From contig JAFRJF010000314.1 of the NCBI GenBank assembly GCA_017432405.1, forward strand, positions 1 through 22,369: a stretch of 22,369 bases of DNA, given 5' to 3'. This DNA comes from Clostridia bacterium. GTDB lineage: Bacteria > Bacillota_A > Clostridia > Christensenellales > Aristaeellaceae. A model generated the notes under the pieces. That model did no database searches and was not told the origin of the DNA. It saw only the letters and a list, made by a program, of their open reading frames with translations. A program made the translations under genes and the position numbers. Below are positions 15,192-22,369 of the stretch, piece after piece (position 1 is the stretch's first letter; each line of letters starts with the position of its first letter).

Positions 15192-15827
15192 ATGAATCGC
15201 AAGATCATTCCGGTCATCCTGATCGTCGCGGCGGCGTGTCTGGCGCTGGCGGCGTGCATGAACAACGGCGGGACCACGACACGGCCCGCGCCCACGGCCA
15301 ACTACGCCCCCAACGCCACTGACGGCGCAAATGGCAACGGCGTCGCCGGCAATGCGCAGAACGGCAACGGCGCGGCGGGGCTGACCAACAACGCCAATGC
15401 CAACAACAACGGCGCTGACGGCACGATGAACAATGGCAGCGCCGGCAATACCGGCAACACCGCGGCCACCACGGACGGGGCGCTGAACCCCTTCGACTGG
15501 GCCAGCGGGGCGGCGGACATCGAGAAGGCCATCGCCCGGATCTCCGAGATCGCCGACGCCCGGGTGGTGGTGACCAACAGCACCGCGCTGGTGGGCGTGA
15601 AGTTTGACAACGCCTACAAGGGCGAGATCACCGAGCGCATCCGCGAGATGGTGGCCGCCGAGGTGCTGCGGGCCGACCCCAACATCCAGACCGTGGCCGT
15701 CACCGCCAGCGAGGACGACGTGAACAAGGTCTATGAACTGTCCGAGCAGATCCGCTCCGGCCGCACCGCGGACGAGCTGAGCGCCCAGATCAACGCCATC
15801 GTGCGCAACGCCACGACCTTGCGCTGA
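15192..15827 (+). CDS. YhcN/YlaJ-type lipoprotein with Asn/Gly-rich linker
   Basis: A 211-residue predicted lipoprotein. A signal peptide (residues 1-21, PVILIVAAACLALAA) ends in a lipobox with the lipidated cysteine at 22. Residues about 23-100 are an Asn/Gly/Ala/Thr-rich low-complexity linker. Residues about 110-211 resemble the YhcN/YlaJ sporulation lipoprotein domain: IEKAIARISEIADARVVVTN, ALVGVKFDNAYKGEITERI, NIQTVAVTASEDDVNKVYEL. Relatives are found in spore membranes or the spore coat region; the biochemical role is unknown. ATG 15192 has AAGGAGG 8 bases upstream, and that site is inside a predicted hairpin. No convincing own promoter was found, so read-through from the kinase gene is possible. 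A long hairpin separates it from dnaE. Confidence 0.85.
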   Translation: MNRKIIPVILIVAAACLALAACMNNGGTTTRPAPTANYAPNATDGANGNGVAGNAQNGNGAAGLTNNANANNNGADGTMNNGSAGNTGNTAATTDGALNPFDWASGAADIEKAIARISEIADARVVVTNSTALVGVKFDNAYKGEITERIREMVAAEVLRADPNIQTVAVTASEDDVNKVYELSEQIRSGRTADELSAQINAIVRNATTLR

Positions 15828-15833
15828 ATATAC

Positions 15834-15871
15834 GGTTTGGGAATGGGAAATGCATTTCCCGTTCCCAAACC
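15834..15871. terminator. 19-bp stem hairpin between the lipoprotein gene and dnaE
   Basis: GGTTTGGGAATGGGAAATG and CATTTCCCGTTCCCAAACC pair with only one G-T wobble and essentially no loop bases, forming a palindrome centred on ATGCAT. It starts 7 bases after the lipoprotein stop and ends 18 bases before the dnaE ATG. No T-run follows, so it could be a terminator, an mRNA stability element or a cruciform site. Confidence 0.5.
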
Positions 15872-15888
15872 AAATATTGAGGTATACA

Positions 15889-18800
15889 ATGTTCGCACAT
15901 CTCCACCTACATACGGAATACAGCCTCCTGGACGGGGCATGCCGGATCAAGCCGCTGATGGAGCGGCTGAAGGCGCTGGGCATGACTTCCTGCGCGGTGA
16001 CGGACCACGGCGTGATGTACGGCGTGGTGGATTTTTATCGCGCCGCGAAGGAAGCGGGCATCCACCCGGTGATCGGCTGCGAGGTCTACGTCTGCCCGGA
16101 CATGGACAACAAGACCAGCACCACCCGGGACTACAGCCACCTGATCCTGCTGTGCGAGAACCAGAAGGGGTATGAGAACCTGTCCCGGCTGGTCAGCGAG
16201 GGCTTCATAAGGGGCTATTACTACCGGCCCCGGGTGGACTATGCGCTGCTGGAGAAGCACAGCGAGGGCCTGATCGCGCTGTCGGCCTGCCTGTCCGGCG
16301 ACCTGCCCAAGCTGCTGCTGGACGGCCGGGAGAACGAAGCCCGGCAGATGGCCCGGCGCTATATCGACATCTTCGGGAAGGACAACTTCTTCATCGAGCT
16401 GCAGGACCACGGCCTGCCGGACCAGCGGACGGTGAACCCCCGGCTGGTGCGCCTGGCCCGGGAGATGGACATTCCGCTGGTGGTGACCAACGACTGCCAC
16501 TACCTGACCAGCGAGGACGCCGCTGCCCAGGAGGTGCTGATGTGCATCCAGACGGGCAAGACCCTGTCCGACGAGCACCGCATGCGCATGGACACCGACC
16601 AGATGTATGTCAAGTCCGAGGACGAGATGCGGGCGCTGTTTCCCAACTTCGAGGACGCCATACAGCGCACCGGGGAAATCGCCCGGCGCTGCCATGTGGA
16701 ATTCGACTTCTCCACCACCCACCTGCCCGCCTTCCCGCTGCCCGAGGGCAAGACCGACAGGGGCTACCTGCGGGAGCTGTGCGAGGACGGCCTGCGGCGC
16801 AAGTACGGCCCCGACCGGCAGGACGCCCGGGACCGCATGGAATACGAGCTGGGCGTGATCGAGTCCATGGGCTATGTGGATTATTTCCTGATCGTGTGGG
16901 ACTTTATACACTACGCCAAGACCCACGGCGTGGGCGTGGGGCCGGGGCGGGGCAGCGGCGCGGGGTCCATCGTGGCCTACGCGCTGGACATCACCGAGAT
17001 CGACCCGCTGAAGTACGCGCTGGTGTTCGAGCGCTTTTTGAACCCGGAGCGGGTGAGCATGCCCGATATCGACTGCGACTTCGACTATGAGCGGCGCGGG
17101 CAGGTGATCGACTACGTGCGCCGCCGCTACGGCGCGGACCACGTGGCCCAGATCATCACCTTCGGCACGATGGCGGCCCGGGCGGTGATCCGGGATGTGG
17201 GCCGGGTGATGGACATGAGCTACCAGCAGGTGGATTCCATCGCCAAGATGGTGCCCTTCGAGCTGAACATGACGCTGGAGCGGGCGCTGAAGCTGAACGC
17301 CGAGCTGCGCTCCGCCTACGAGAACGACGAGAGCATCCACCGACTGATCGAGATGGCCCGGAAGCTGGAGGGCATGCCCCGCAACGCCTCCACCCACGCG
17401 GCGGGGGTGCTGATCACCGCCAGGCCGGTGGTGGACTACTGCCCGCTGCAGACCAACGACGACGTGATCACCACCCAGTTCCCGATGGGCACGGTGGAGG
17501 CGCTGGGCCTTCTGAAGATGGACTTCCTGGGCCTTCGGACCCTGAACGTCATCATGGACACCATCGAGATGGCCCGGGACCGGCTGGGGGCGGACTTTGC
17601 AAGCTCGGACATTCCCCTGGACGAGCCGGGGGTCTATCAGATGATCTCGGATGGCGACACCACCGGCATCTTCCAGCTGGAATCCTCGGGCATGACCCAG
17701 TTCCTGACCCAGATGAAGCCCTCCAGCTTCGAGGACATCATCGCCGCCATATCCCTGTACCGCCCCGGCCCGATGGAGTCCATTCCCCGGTACGTGGCGG
17801 GCAAGCAGAACCCGGAGACGGTGAAGTACCTGACGCCCCAGCTCAAGCCGATACTGGACGTCACCTACGGCTGCATGGTCTACCAGGAGCAGGTCATGCA
17901 GATCGTGCGGGATCTGGCGGGCTATTCCATGGGCCGAAGCGACCTGGTGCGCCGGGCCATGGCTAAGAAGAAGCACGACGTGATGGCCCACGAGAAGGAG
18001 GTCTTCATCCACGGCCAGCTGGACGAAAACGGCGACGTGGTGGTGCCCGGCTGCGTGCGCAACGGCATCTCCGAGGACGTGGCCACCCGGCTGTTCGACG
18101 AGATGACCGCCTTCGCGTCCTACGCCTTCAACAAGAGCCACGCGGCGGCCTACGCCCTGGTGGCCGTGCAGACGGCCTGGCTGAAGCTGAAGTTCCCCGC
18201 CGAATTCATGGCGGCGATGATGAATTCCATGCTGGGCCACACCGAGAAGATCGCCTTCTACATACAGTACTGCCGCCGGCAGGGCATACCGGTGCTGCCC
18301 CCGGACGTGAACCGCTCACGGGCCCGCTTCACCGTGGACGCCCTGGGCGGGAAAGTGGGCATACGCTTCGGCCTGGGGGCGGTGAAGAACCTGGGGCTCA
18401 AGGCCGTGGAGGCGCTGGTGGCCGAGCGGGAGGCCGCTGGGCCCTACCGGGACCTGTACGACTTCGTGGGCCGGGTGACCGGCGGCGAGCTGAACAAGAA
18501 GGGCGTGGAAAGCCTGATCCGCTGCGGCGCGCTGGACGAGCTGCCCGGCAACCGCGCCCAGAAGCTGTGCGTGTTCGAGAAGGCCATGGACGGCGTGGCC
18601 CGGCGGCAGAAGAGCATGGTCGCCGGCCAGATCTCGCTGTTCGGCATGGACAGCCCGGTGAAGGCCCCGCCGCCGCCGATGCCGGACATGCCCCCCTTCC
18701 AGAAGAACCAGCTGCTGCAGATGGAGAAGGAGACCACCGGCGTGTACATCTCCGGCCACCCGCTGGACGCCTACGCCGAACAGCTTGCAAAGCTGGAGGT

Positions 18801-19464
18801 GAACGCCGGCACGCTCCAGGCGCTGGCGGAGGCCCCGGACCGGGGCATGAGCTGGGATCAAAAGCCGGTGCACATGGGCGGCATCGTCGCGGAAAAGAAG
18901 CTGAAGGCCACCCGCAGCGGCAACATGATGGCCTTCGTACAGCTGGAGGACATGATCGGCGCCACCGAGGTGCTGGTGTTCCCGAAGGTTTACGAGCGGG
19001 TGTCCGCCCTGCTGGAGCAGGACGCGCCGGTGGTGATGGCGGGCAAGCTGTCCGTGCGGGAGGACGAGAGCCCCAAGCTGCTGCTGGACCGCGCCGCCCC
19101 GCTGGATCAGCTGGACCGCTTTCTGGCCGAGTTGAAGGGCGGCCGGGGGCGCGGCTATGCGTCGGCACCGTCGGACTACGGCCTGCCGCCCCTGGACGAC
19201 TATGGCGCGCCGCCGCCGGACAGCGGCTACGGGCGCAGGCCCGCCAGGGGCAGCCGCAAGCTGTACCTGAAGCTGACCGCCGACACCCGGCAGGAGGCGC
19301 TGCGGATACTTTCCGAGACCCCCGGCAGCATCTGCGTGATGCTGTACATGGCCGACGAGAAGAAGACCTACCAGGCCCCGAGGGAATACTGGGTGGACGA
19401 GGGCTACGACTTCGGCGCGCTGGCGAACCTGATCGGCGCGGACAACGTGGTATTGAAGGGATAG
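15889..19464 (+). CDS. dnaE: DNA polymerase III subunit alpha, DnaE
   Basis: A 1191-residue replicative or error-prone family C polymerase that copies DNA at the fork. The PHP domain starts at once (FAHLHLHTEYSLLDG, His4, His6, His8). The palm carries the catalytic acids: PDIDCDFD with Asp393 and Asp395, and MDFLGLRTL with Asp545. Other family C motifs are GPGRGSGAGSIVAYAL, YRPGPMESIP, and FNKSHAAAYA. A helix-hairpin-helix region and an OB-fold (VHMGGIVAEKKLK) follow. A Gly/Pro/Tyr-rich linker at about 1084-1123 precedes a last domain of about 68 residues. ATG 15889 is chosen because the PHP motif follows directly and GAGG lies six bases upstream; an in-frame ATG at 15850 lies in the hairpin. 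Clostridia usually also carry polC elsewhere. The glycosyltransferase gene starts 7 bases downstream. Confidence 0.97.
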   Translation: MFAHLHLHTEYSLLDGACRIKPLMERLKALGMTSCAVTDHGVMYGVVDFYRAAKEAGIHPVIGCEVYVCPDMDNKTSTTRDYSHLILLCENQKGYENLSRLVSEGFIRGYYYRPRVDYALLEKHSEGLIALSACLSGDLPKLLLDGRENEARQMARRYIDIFGKDNFFIELQDHGLPDQRTVNPRLVRLAREMDIPLVVTNDCHYLTSEDAAAQEVLMCIQTGKTLSDEHRMRMDTDQMYVKSEDEMRALFPNFEDAIQRTGEIARRCHVEFDFSTTHLPAFPLPEGKTDRGYLRELCEDGLRRKYGPDRQDARDRMEYELGVIESMGYVDYFLIVWDFIHYAKTHGVGVGPGRGSGAGSIVAYALDITEIDPLKYALVFERFLNPERVSMPDIDCDFDYERRGQVIDYVRRRYGADHVAQIITFGTMAARAVIRDVGRVMDMSYQQVDSIAKMVPFELNMTLERALKLNAELRSAYENDESIHRLIEMARKLEGMPRNASTHAAGVLITARPVVDYCPLQTNDDVITTQFPMGTVEALGLLKMDFLGLRTLNVIMDTIEMARDRLGADFASSDIPLDEPGVYQMISDGDTTGIFQLESSGMTQFLTQMKPSSFEDIIAAISLYRPGPMESIPRYVAGKQNPETVKYLTPQLKPILDVTYGCMVYQEQVMQIVRDLAGYSMGRSDLVRRAMAKKKHDVMAHEKEVFIHGQLDENGDVVVPGCVRNGISEDVATRLFDEMTAFASYAFNKSHAAAYALVAVQTAWLKLKFPAEFMAAMMNSMLGHTEKIAFYIQYCRRQGIPVLPPDVNRSRARFTVDALGGKVGIRFGLGAVKNLGLKAVEALVAEREAAGPYRDLYDFVGRVTGGELNKKGVESLIRCGALDELPGNRAQKLCVFEKAMDGVARRQKSMVAGQISLFGMDSPVKAPPPPMPDMPPFQKNQLLQMEKETTGVYISGHPLDAYAEQLAKLEVNAGTLQALAEAPDRGMSWDQKPVHMGGIVAEKKLKATRSGNMMAFVQLEDMIGATEVLVFPKVYERVSALLEQDAPVVMAGKLSVREDESPKLLLDRAAPLDQLDRFLAELKGGRGRGYASAPSDYGLPPLDDYGAPPPDSGYGRRPARGSRKLYLKLTADTRQEALRILSETPGSICVMLYMADEKKTYQAPREYWVDEGYDFGALANLIGADNVVLKG

Positions 19465-19471
19465 TAAAAAC

Positions 19472-20419
19472 ATGAATGCACCAAAGCTTTTCATCGTCAT
19501 CCCCTGCTACAACGAGCAGGAGGCGCTGCCGATCACGGCGAAGCGGCTGGTGGAGCTGACGGACGACATGCTGGCGAAGGGCCTGATCGACCCGCAGAGC
19601 CGGATCGTGCTGGTGGATGACGGCAGCAAGGACGACACCTGGAAAGTGATTTCCGGTTTACATGAAGCCGACCCGCGCTTCGAGGGCGTGAAGCTGGCCC
19701 ACAATGCCGGGCACATGAACGCGCTTTGGGCGGGCATGACGCTGTCGGCGGAGCGCTGCGACTGCGTAATCACCATCGACGCGGACCTCCAGGACGACGT
19801 GAACGCCATGTACGGCTTCCTGGAGGAATACCGCAAGGGGGCGGACGTGGTCTACGGCGTGCGCTCCAGCCGCGAGAAGGACACCTTCTTCAAGCGCACC
19901 ACCGCCCAGGGCTTCTATAAGATGATGGCCGGGCTGGGCGTGGAGATGGTGTACAACCACGCGGACTACCGGCTGCTGTCGAAGCGGGCGCTGGCGGCGC
20001 TATTGTCCTTCGGCGAGGTGAACATGTTCCTTCGGGGCATGGTGCCGATGCTGGGCTTCAAGACCGCGAAGGTGTACTTTGAGCGTGGCGAGCGCGTGGC
20101 GGGGGAGAGCAAGTACCCGCTGAAGAAGATGATCGCCTTCGCCGCGGAGGGCATCACCTCGCTGAGCAACAAGCCCATCCGGTGGGTGTTGGGGCTGGGG
20201 GCGGTGTGCGCGCTGCTGGGCGTGGCCATGGCGGTGTACGTGATCGTCTCGCTGGTCAGGGGCCACACGGTTGCCGGCTGGGCCTCGATGATGATGTCCA
20301 TCTGGCTGCTGGGCGGCCTGCAGCTGATGGCCCTGGGCGTGATCGGGGAGTACGTGGGCAAGGTGTACATGGAGACCAAGCGCAGGCCGAAGTTTATACT
20401 GGAGGAGCATTTGAAGTAA
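19472..20419 (+). CDS. Membrane glycosyltransferase family 2, DPM/GtrB-like
   Basis: A 315-residue GT-A fold glycosyltransferase that likely transfers a sugar from a nucleotide or to a lipid carrier such as undecaprenyl phosphate at the inner face of the membrane. The N-terminus is IVIPCYNEQEALP; Asp49-Asp50 lie in VLVDDGSKDDT. The metal-binding motif is DADLQDD starting at Asp103. GESKYPLKKMIAFA and the HADYRLLSKRAL segment are typical of polyisoprenyl-phosphate glycosyltransferases. Two membrane helices follow at about 238-262 and 270-292, ending in GEYVGKVYMETKRRPKFI. The start follows the dnaE stop by 7 bases with a weak GGGATAG site within the dnaE end, so coupling to dnaE is likely. Donor and acceptor are not readable from sequence. 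Confidence 0.93.
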   Translation: MNAPKLFIVIPCYNEQEALPITAKRLVELTDDMLAKGLIDPQSRIVLVDDGSKDDTWKVISGLHEADPRFEGVKLAHNAGHMNALWAGMTLSAERCDCVITIDADLQDDVNAMYGFLEEYRKGADVVYGVRSSREKDTFFKRTTAQGFYKMMAGLGVEMVYNHADYRLLSKRALAALLSFGEVNMFLRGMVPMLGFKTAKVYFERGERVAGESKYPLKKMIAFAAEGITSLSNKPIRWVLGLGAVCALLGVAMAVYVIVSLVRGHTVAGWASMMMSIWLLGGLQLMALGVIGEYVGKVYMETKRRPKFILEEHLK

Positions 20420-20443
20420 GCGGCGCGATTTGCGCATCATGAA

Positions 20444-20485
20444 GGAGGGCTTCCATACGATCCCGTGATCGTGTGAAAGCGCTCC
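20444..20485. terminator. Bidirectional hairpin between convergent glycosyltransferase and Xre genes
   Basis: GGAGGGCTT pairs with AAGCGCTCC (one mismatch) around an inner stem ACGATC/GATCGT with a 4-base loop. It lies between two convergent genes. Only three T residues follow on the plus strand. Confidence 0.5.
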
Positions 20486-20511
20486 TGCTTTATGAGGAAA
20501 TGGCCTCTGGG

Positions 20512-20841
20512 TCAATCCAGCGAGGCAAGAAAGACCTCCAACAGGCGAAGGGCAGTCGATCTGTCCTTTGGACTGCATGCGTTGAGCCGTTGAAGCAATA
20601 AATGCTGGCGGGCTTCTTCTGTGGCGGTTTCCTCTGTCAGTATGGTATCCGGGGTAATATACAGGGCGCTGCATATGCGCAGTATGGTTTCCAGACGCAT
20701 GTTTACCTGACCCCGTTCGATGTCGGCATAGGTGCGGTCAGAAAGGCCTGCGGCCTCCGCAAGCTCTGCCTGTGTCATCCCCATGTGCTTTCGAAGGGCA
20801 TAGAGCCGGTTGCCAATGGTGTTCAGGTCATAGATCAGCAT
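20512..20841 (-). CDS. Xre-family HTH transcriptional regulator
   Basis: A 109-residue regulator with a Cro/C1-type helix-turn-helix at about residues 8-65: IGNRLYALRKHMGMTQAEL, then AEAAGLSDRTYADIERGQ and TILRICSALYITPDTIL. The remaining 45 residues are helical (LLLQRLNACSPKDRSTALRL) and may mediate dimerisation. ATG 20841 is chosen because GGAGG lies 7 bases upstream; an extension to 21018 crosses the promoter and operator. The promoter carries a 24-base dyad with perfect 9-base arms over the -10 box, so autorepression is likely. It converges on the glycosyltransferase gene and diverges, at a distance of 400 bases, from the Big_2 surface protein, which it might also control; that last point is speculation. 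Confidence 0.88.
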   Translation of the reverse strand: MLIYDLNTIGNRLYALRKHMGMTQAELAEAAGLSDRTYADIERGQVNMRLETILRICSALYITPDTILTEETATEEARQHLLLQRLNACSPKDRSTALRLLEVFLASLD

Positions 20842-20863
20842 TATTGTTCCTCCAAAATCTATA

Positions 20864-20887
20864 TTTTTGGAAATATAGTTCCAAAAA
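20864..20887. promoter_or_regulatory. Palindromic operator over the -10 box of the Xre gene
   Basis: TTTTTGGAA (20864-20872) and TTCCAAAAA (20879-20887) are perfect inverted 9-base arms separated by ATATAG. The dyad covers the -10 box and lies 23 bases upstream of the start codon, as expected for an autoregulatory site. Confidence 0.65.
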
Positions 20888-20899
20888 AACCGCTTGCAA
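20872..20899 (-). promoter_or_regulatory. Promoter of the Xre gene
   Basis: On the minus strand TTGCAA (20899-20894) and TATATT (20877-20872) are separated by 16 bases. The box overlaps the operator dyad. Confidence 0.6.
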
Positions 20900-21242
20900 A
20901 ACAGGAAGACATATGGCATAATTACAGGAAGAATAATACCTGTATGAAGATGGAAACAATAACGGGTTGGTTCTGTCTGCGAAGGAAACGCGGATTTATA
21001 TGCGAGGAAAAAAATCACATGGAGCGGATGTTTGTCAAGAAGGTTGCCATATTTTATGGTTCCTTATTCAAACGGTCAATTAAAGACAATAAGGAGCGCT
21101 GTCATATCTTGAACGGGTGTTTTGCGAATGGCGTGATTTGCGCCGATTCATCCATTCGGTCAGATTCAAATGACGGGCATGCGGCGGTGTTTCATTCATG
21201 CTGGGCGCCGCTTAAAACTGTATTACATGGGAGGTTGTCATC
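20900..21242. other. AT-leaning intergenic region without a convincing gene
   Basis: About 340 bases separate the Xre promoter from the Big_2 protein gene. Open frames here lack ribosome binding sites and family resemblance. A possible rightward promoter is TTGTCA (21032-21037), 17 bases, TATGGT (21055-21060), which would give a leader of about 175 bases before the ATG at 21243. I see no tRNA, riboswitch motif or strong hairpin. Confidence 0.4.
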
Positions 21243-22369
21243 ATGAAGAAGCTGTTCCTCAGGCAGATTTCACTGATCCTTGTCCTGGCCATGCTGTTGT
21301 CTCTGACAGGCGTTGCGGAGGACGGAATGATAATCGATGAAATTGGCGCCAGCGATGCGGCAGTGGACGAAATGGCTGCTCCGGACATAGCCATTGAACC
21401 GGAGGGAATCGACGGGGTGGATTTGTCCGTCGATCCTTCGCTGACGATCGGGGAAGTGACAACTGCCCCAGAGGCGCCGGCGACCGAAGCCCCGGCGTCA
21501 GAGGACGACAATGCCGTGAAGCTGAAATCAGTGCCCAAGGCGCTGACCCTTGGCGTCAAGGAAACCTACAACCTGGGTGTGAAAAAGGCAACCTATAGCA
21601 GCTCCAGGAAGGCCGTCGCCACTGTGAGCAAGGCGGGCGTCATTACTGCGAAGAAGAAGGGCACCGCGACGATCAAGGTCATGTCCGGCAAGAAGGTGCT
21701 GGCGAGCTGCAAGGTGACGGTCGTTGCCGCGCCGAAGAAGGTTTCGCTGGGCATGAAGTCTGCGACGATGGGCTTGAAGGAAACGTTGACGCTTGTGCCG
21801 GTGATTGCCAAAAAGAGCCATACCAGCTTCACGTTTATTGTGAATAACAAGAAGATCGCAACCGTGAGCGCGAAGGGTGTTGTCAAGGCCAGGAAGGTCG
21901 GCAGCACCACCGTTACCGTGAAGACCCATAACGGGAAAACCGATTCGATCAAGGTTACGGTCAAAAAGGCCCCGAAAAAGGTCACTGTGAAGCCGAAGAC
22001 CCTGTCGCTGGAGGTGGGACAGACCGCCAAGCTGGCCGCGAAGCTGCCGAATAAAACGGCGTCTTTCGCGATGACCTGGACCAGTGGGAACAAGAAAGTG
22101 GCTACGGTCGATGAGAACGGCGTCGTGACAGCCGTTGGGGCGGGCAAGACGAAGATTACCGTCAACACCTTCAACAAGAAGAAGGGTGTATGCACCGTTA
22201 CCGTGACAAAGCCGCAGCCCACGCAGGCGCCGACGGAAACGCCCACGCAAGCGCCCACGATAGCGCCGACGACAGCGCCCACGACAGCGCCCACGCAAGC
22301 GCCCCCGATAGCGCCGACGACAGCGCCCACGCAAGCGCCGACGACCGCGCCCACACAAGCGCCGACGAC
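21243..22369 (+). CDS. Secreted Big_2 (bacterial Ig-like) repeat protein with Pro-Thr-rich stalk, 3' end outside window
   Basis: The first 375 residues of a secreted or surface protein. A signal peptide covers residues 1-26 (KKLFLRQISLILVLAMLLS, likely cleaved after GVA). An acidic region to about residue 90 follows (EAPATEAPASEDD). Three Big_2-type Ig-like modules cover about 95-325; each ends in a pattern such as VATVSKAGVITAKKKGTATI, IATVSAKGVVKARKVGSTTV or VATVDENGVVTAVGAGKTKI. A Pro-Thr-rich stalk of PTQAPT-like units then runs to the window edge. ATG 21243 has GGGAGG 8 bases upstream. The stalk may span or decorate the cell wall; an enzyme, binding or anchor domain could follow beyond the window. 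The protein is rich in lysine, unlike its GC-rich neighbours. Confidence 0.88.
   Translation, partial: MKKLFLRQISLILVLAMLLSLTGVAEDGMIIDEIGASDAAVDEMAAPDIAIEPEGIDGVDLSVDPSLTIGEVTTAPEAPATEAPASEDDNAVKLKSVPKALTLGVKETYNLGVKKATYSSSRKAVATVSKAGVITAKKKGTATIKVMSGKKVLASCKVTVVAAPKKVSLGMKSATMGLKETLTLVPVIAKKSHTSFTFIVNNKKIATVSAKGVVKARKVGSTTVTVKTHNGKTDSIKVTVKKAPKKVTVKPKTLSLEVGQTAKLAAKLPNKTASFAMTWTSGNKKVATVDENGVVTAVGAGKTKITVNTFNKKKGVCTVTVTKPQPTQAPTETPTQAPTIAPTTAPTTAPTQAPPIAPTTAPTQAPTTAPTQAPT
22218..22369 (+). repeat. 12-base tandem repeats coding PT(Q/T/I)A units
   Basis: Tandem 12-base units of the form CCCACGCAAGCG encode PTQA, PTTA and PTIA with small variations (one PPIA, one PTET). At least 12 units are visible and the array runs off the window. 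Such arrays can change length by slippage. Confidence 0.85.

Noticed and set aside
15907..19500. Long minus-strand frames opposite dnaE
   Set aside because: Antisense shadows of dnaE, which has all family C polymerase motifs on the plus strand.
20602..21246. Plus-strand frame of 214 codons across the Xre gene and its upstream region
   Set aside because: It overlaps the opposite-strand Xre gene and its promoter, lacks a ribosome binding site and resembles no family.
21528..22358. Minus-strand frames opposite the Big_2 gene, including Arg/Gly/Cys and Val/Gly repeat products
   Set aside because: They arise from the reverse complement of the 12-base PT repeats; the plus frame has a signal peptide, a ribosome binding site and Big_2 modules.
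22218..22369. Possible CRISPR-like repeats
   Set aside because: Units are 12 bases, contiguous and in frame with a secreted protein; there are no spacers.

Overview
The window looks like a chromosomal segment of a GC-rich member of the Clostridia (Firmicutes). The signs are strong GGAGG-type ribosome binding sites, consensus sigma-A promoters with 17-base spacers, a YhcN/YlaJ-type lipoprotein of the kind found in spore formers, a TGS-containing uridine-kinase-like protein, an Rpn-family remnant, a DUF4143-type ATPase remnant and a Big_2-repeat surface protein. A gut or rumen lineage near Christensenellales would fit, but that is inference. No rRNA, tRNA, CRISPR array, integrase or intact transposase was seen.

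Layout. Bases 1-7060 form an accessory defence region, mostly transcribed leftward: a partial GIY-YIG/helicase protein, an Eco57I-like adenine methylase, a small methylase-like protein and a wrecked AAA ATPase. A rightward module of an Xre regulator plus a DUF2281/VapC toxin-antitoxin pair sits inside this set. Bases 7094-9595 hold a leftward short (class II) UvrA. Bases 9783-12709 hold a translationally coupled pair: an ECF-like sigma factor and a membrane protein with an anti-sigma-like layout whose C-terminal half resembles an ABC solute-binding protein. Bases 12720-13303 hold the 3' remnant of an Rpn-family nuclease behind an intact promoter. Bases 13443-20419 are a rightward housekeeping stretch: uridine-kinase-like protein, YhcN-like lipoprotein, DnaE and a membrane glycosyltransferase. 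Bases 20512-22369 hold a leftward Xre regulator with a palindromic operator, a 0.34 kb region without a clear gene, and the start of a secreted Big_2 protein that runs off the window.

How the genes work together. The methylase, small methylase-like protein and GIY-YIG helicase probably form one restriction-modification system; the embedded Xre gene is placed to act like a controller protein. The sigma gene and its partner overlap by GTGA and should form a signalling pair that reads an extracytoplasmic ligand. The dnaE region is likely partly co-transcribed but punctuated by hairpins.

Most interesting features: (1) the sigma partner with a fused solute-binding-like sensor; (2) the abrupt AT-rich block that replaces the C-terminal two thirds of the methylase gene; (3) a hairpin that buries the Shine-Dalgarno sequence of the lipoprotein gene; (4) a related hairpin element present at two distant sites; (5) long near-perfect hairpins without clear U-tracts at several gene borders.
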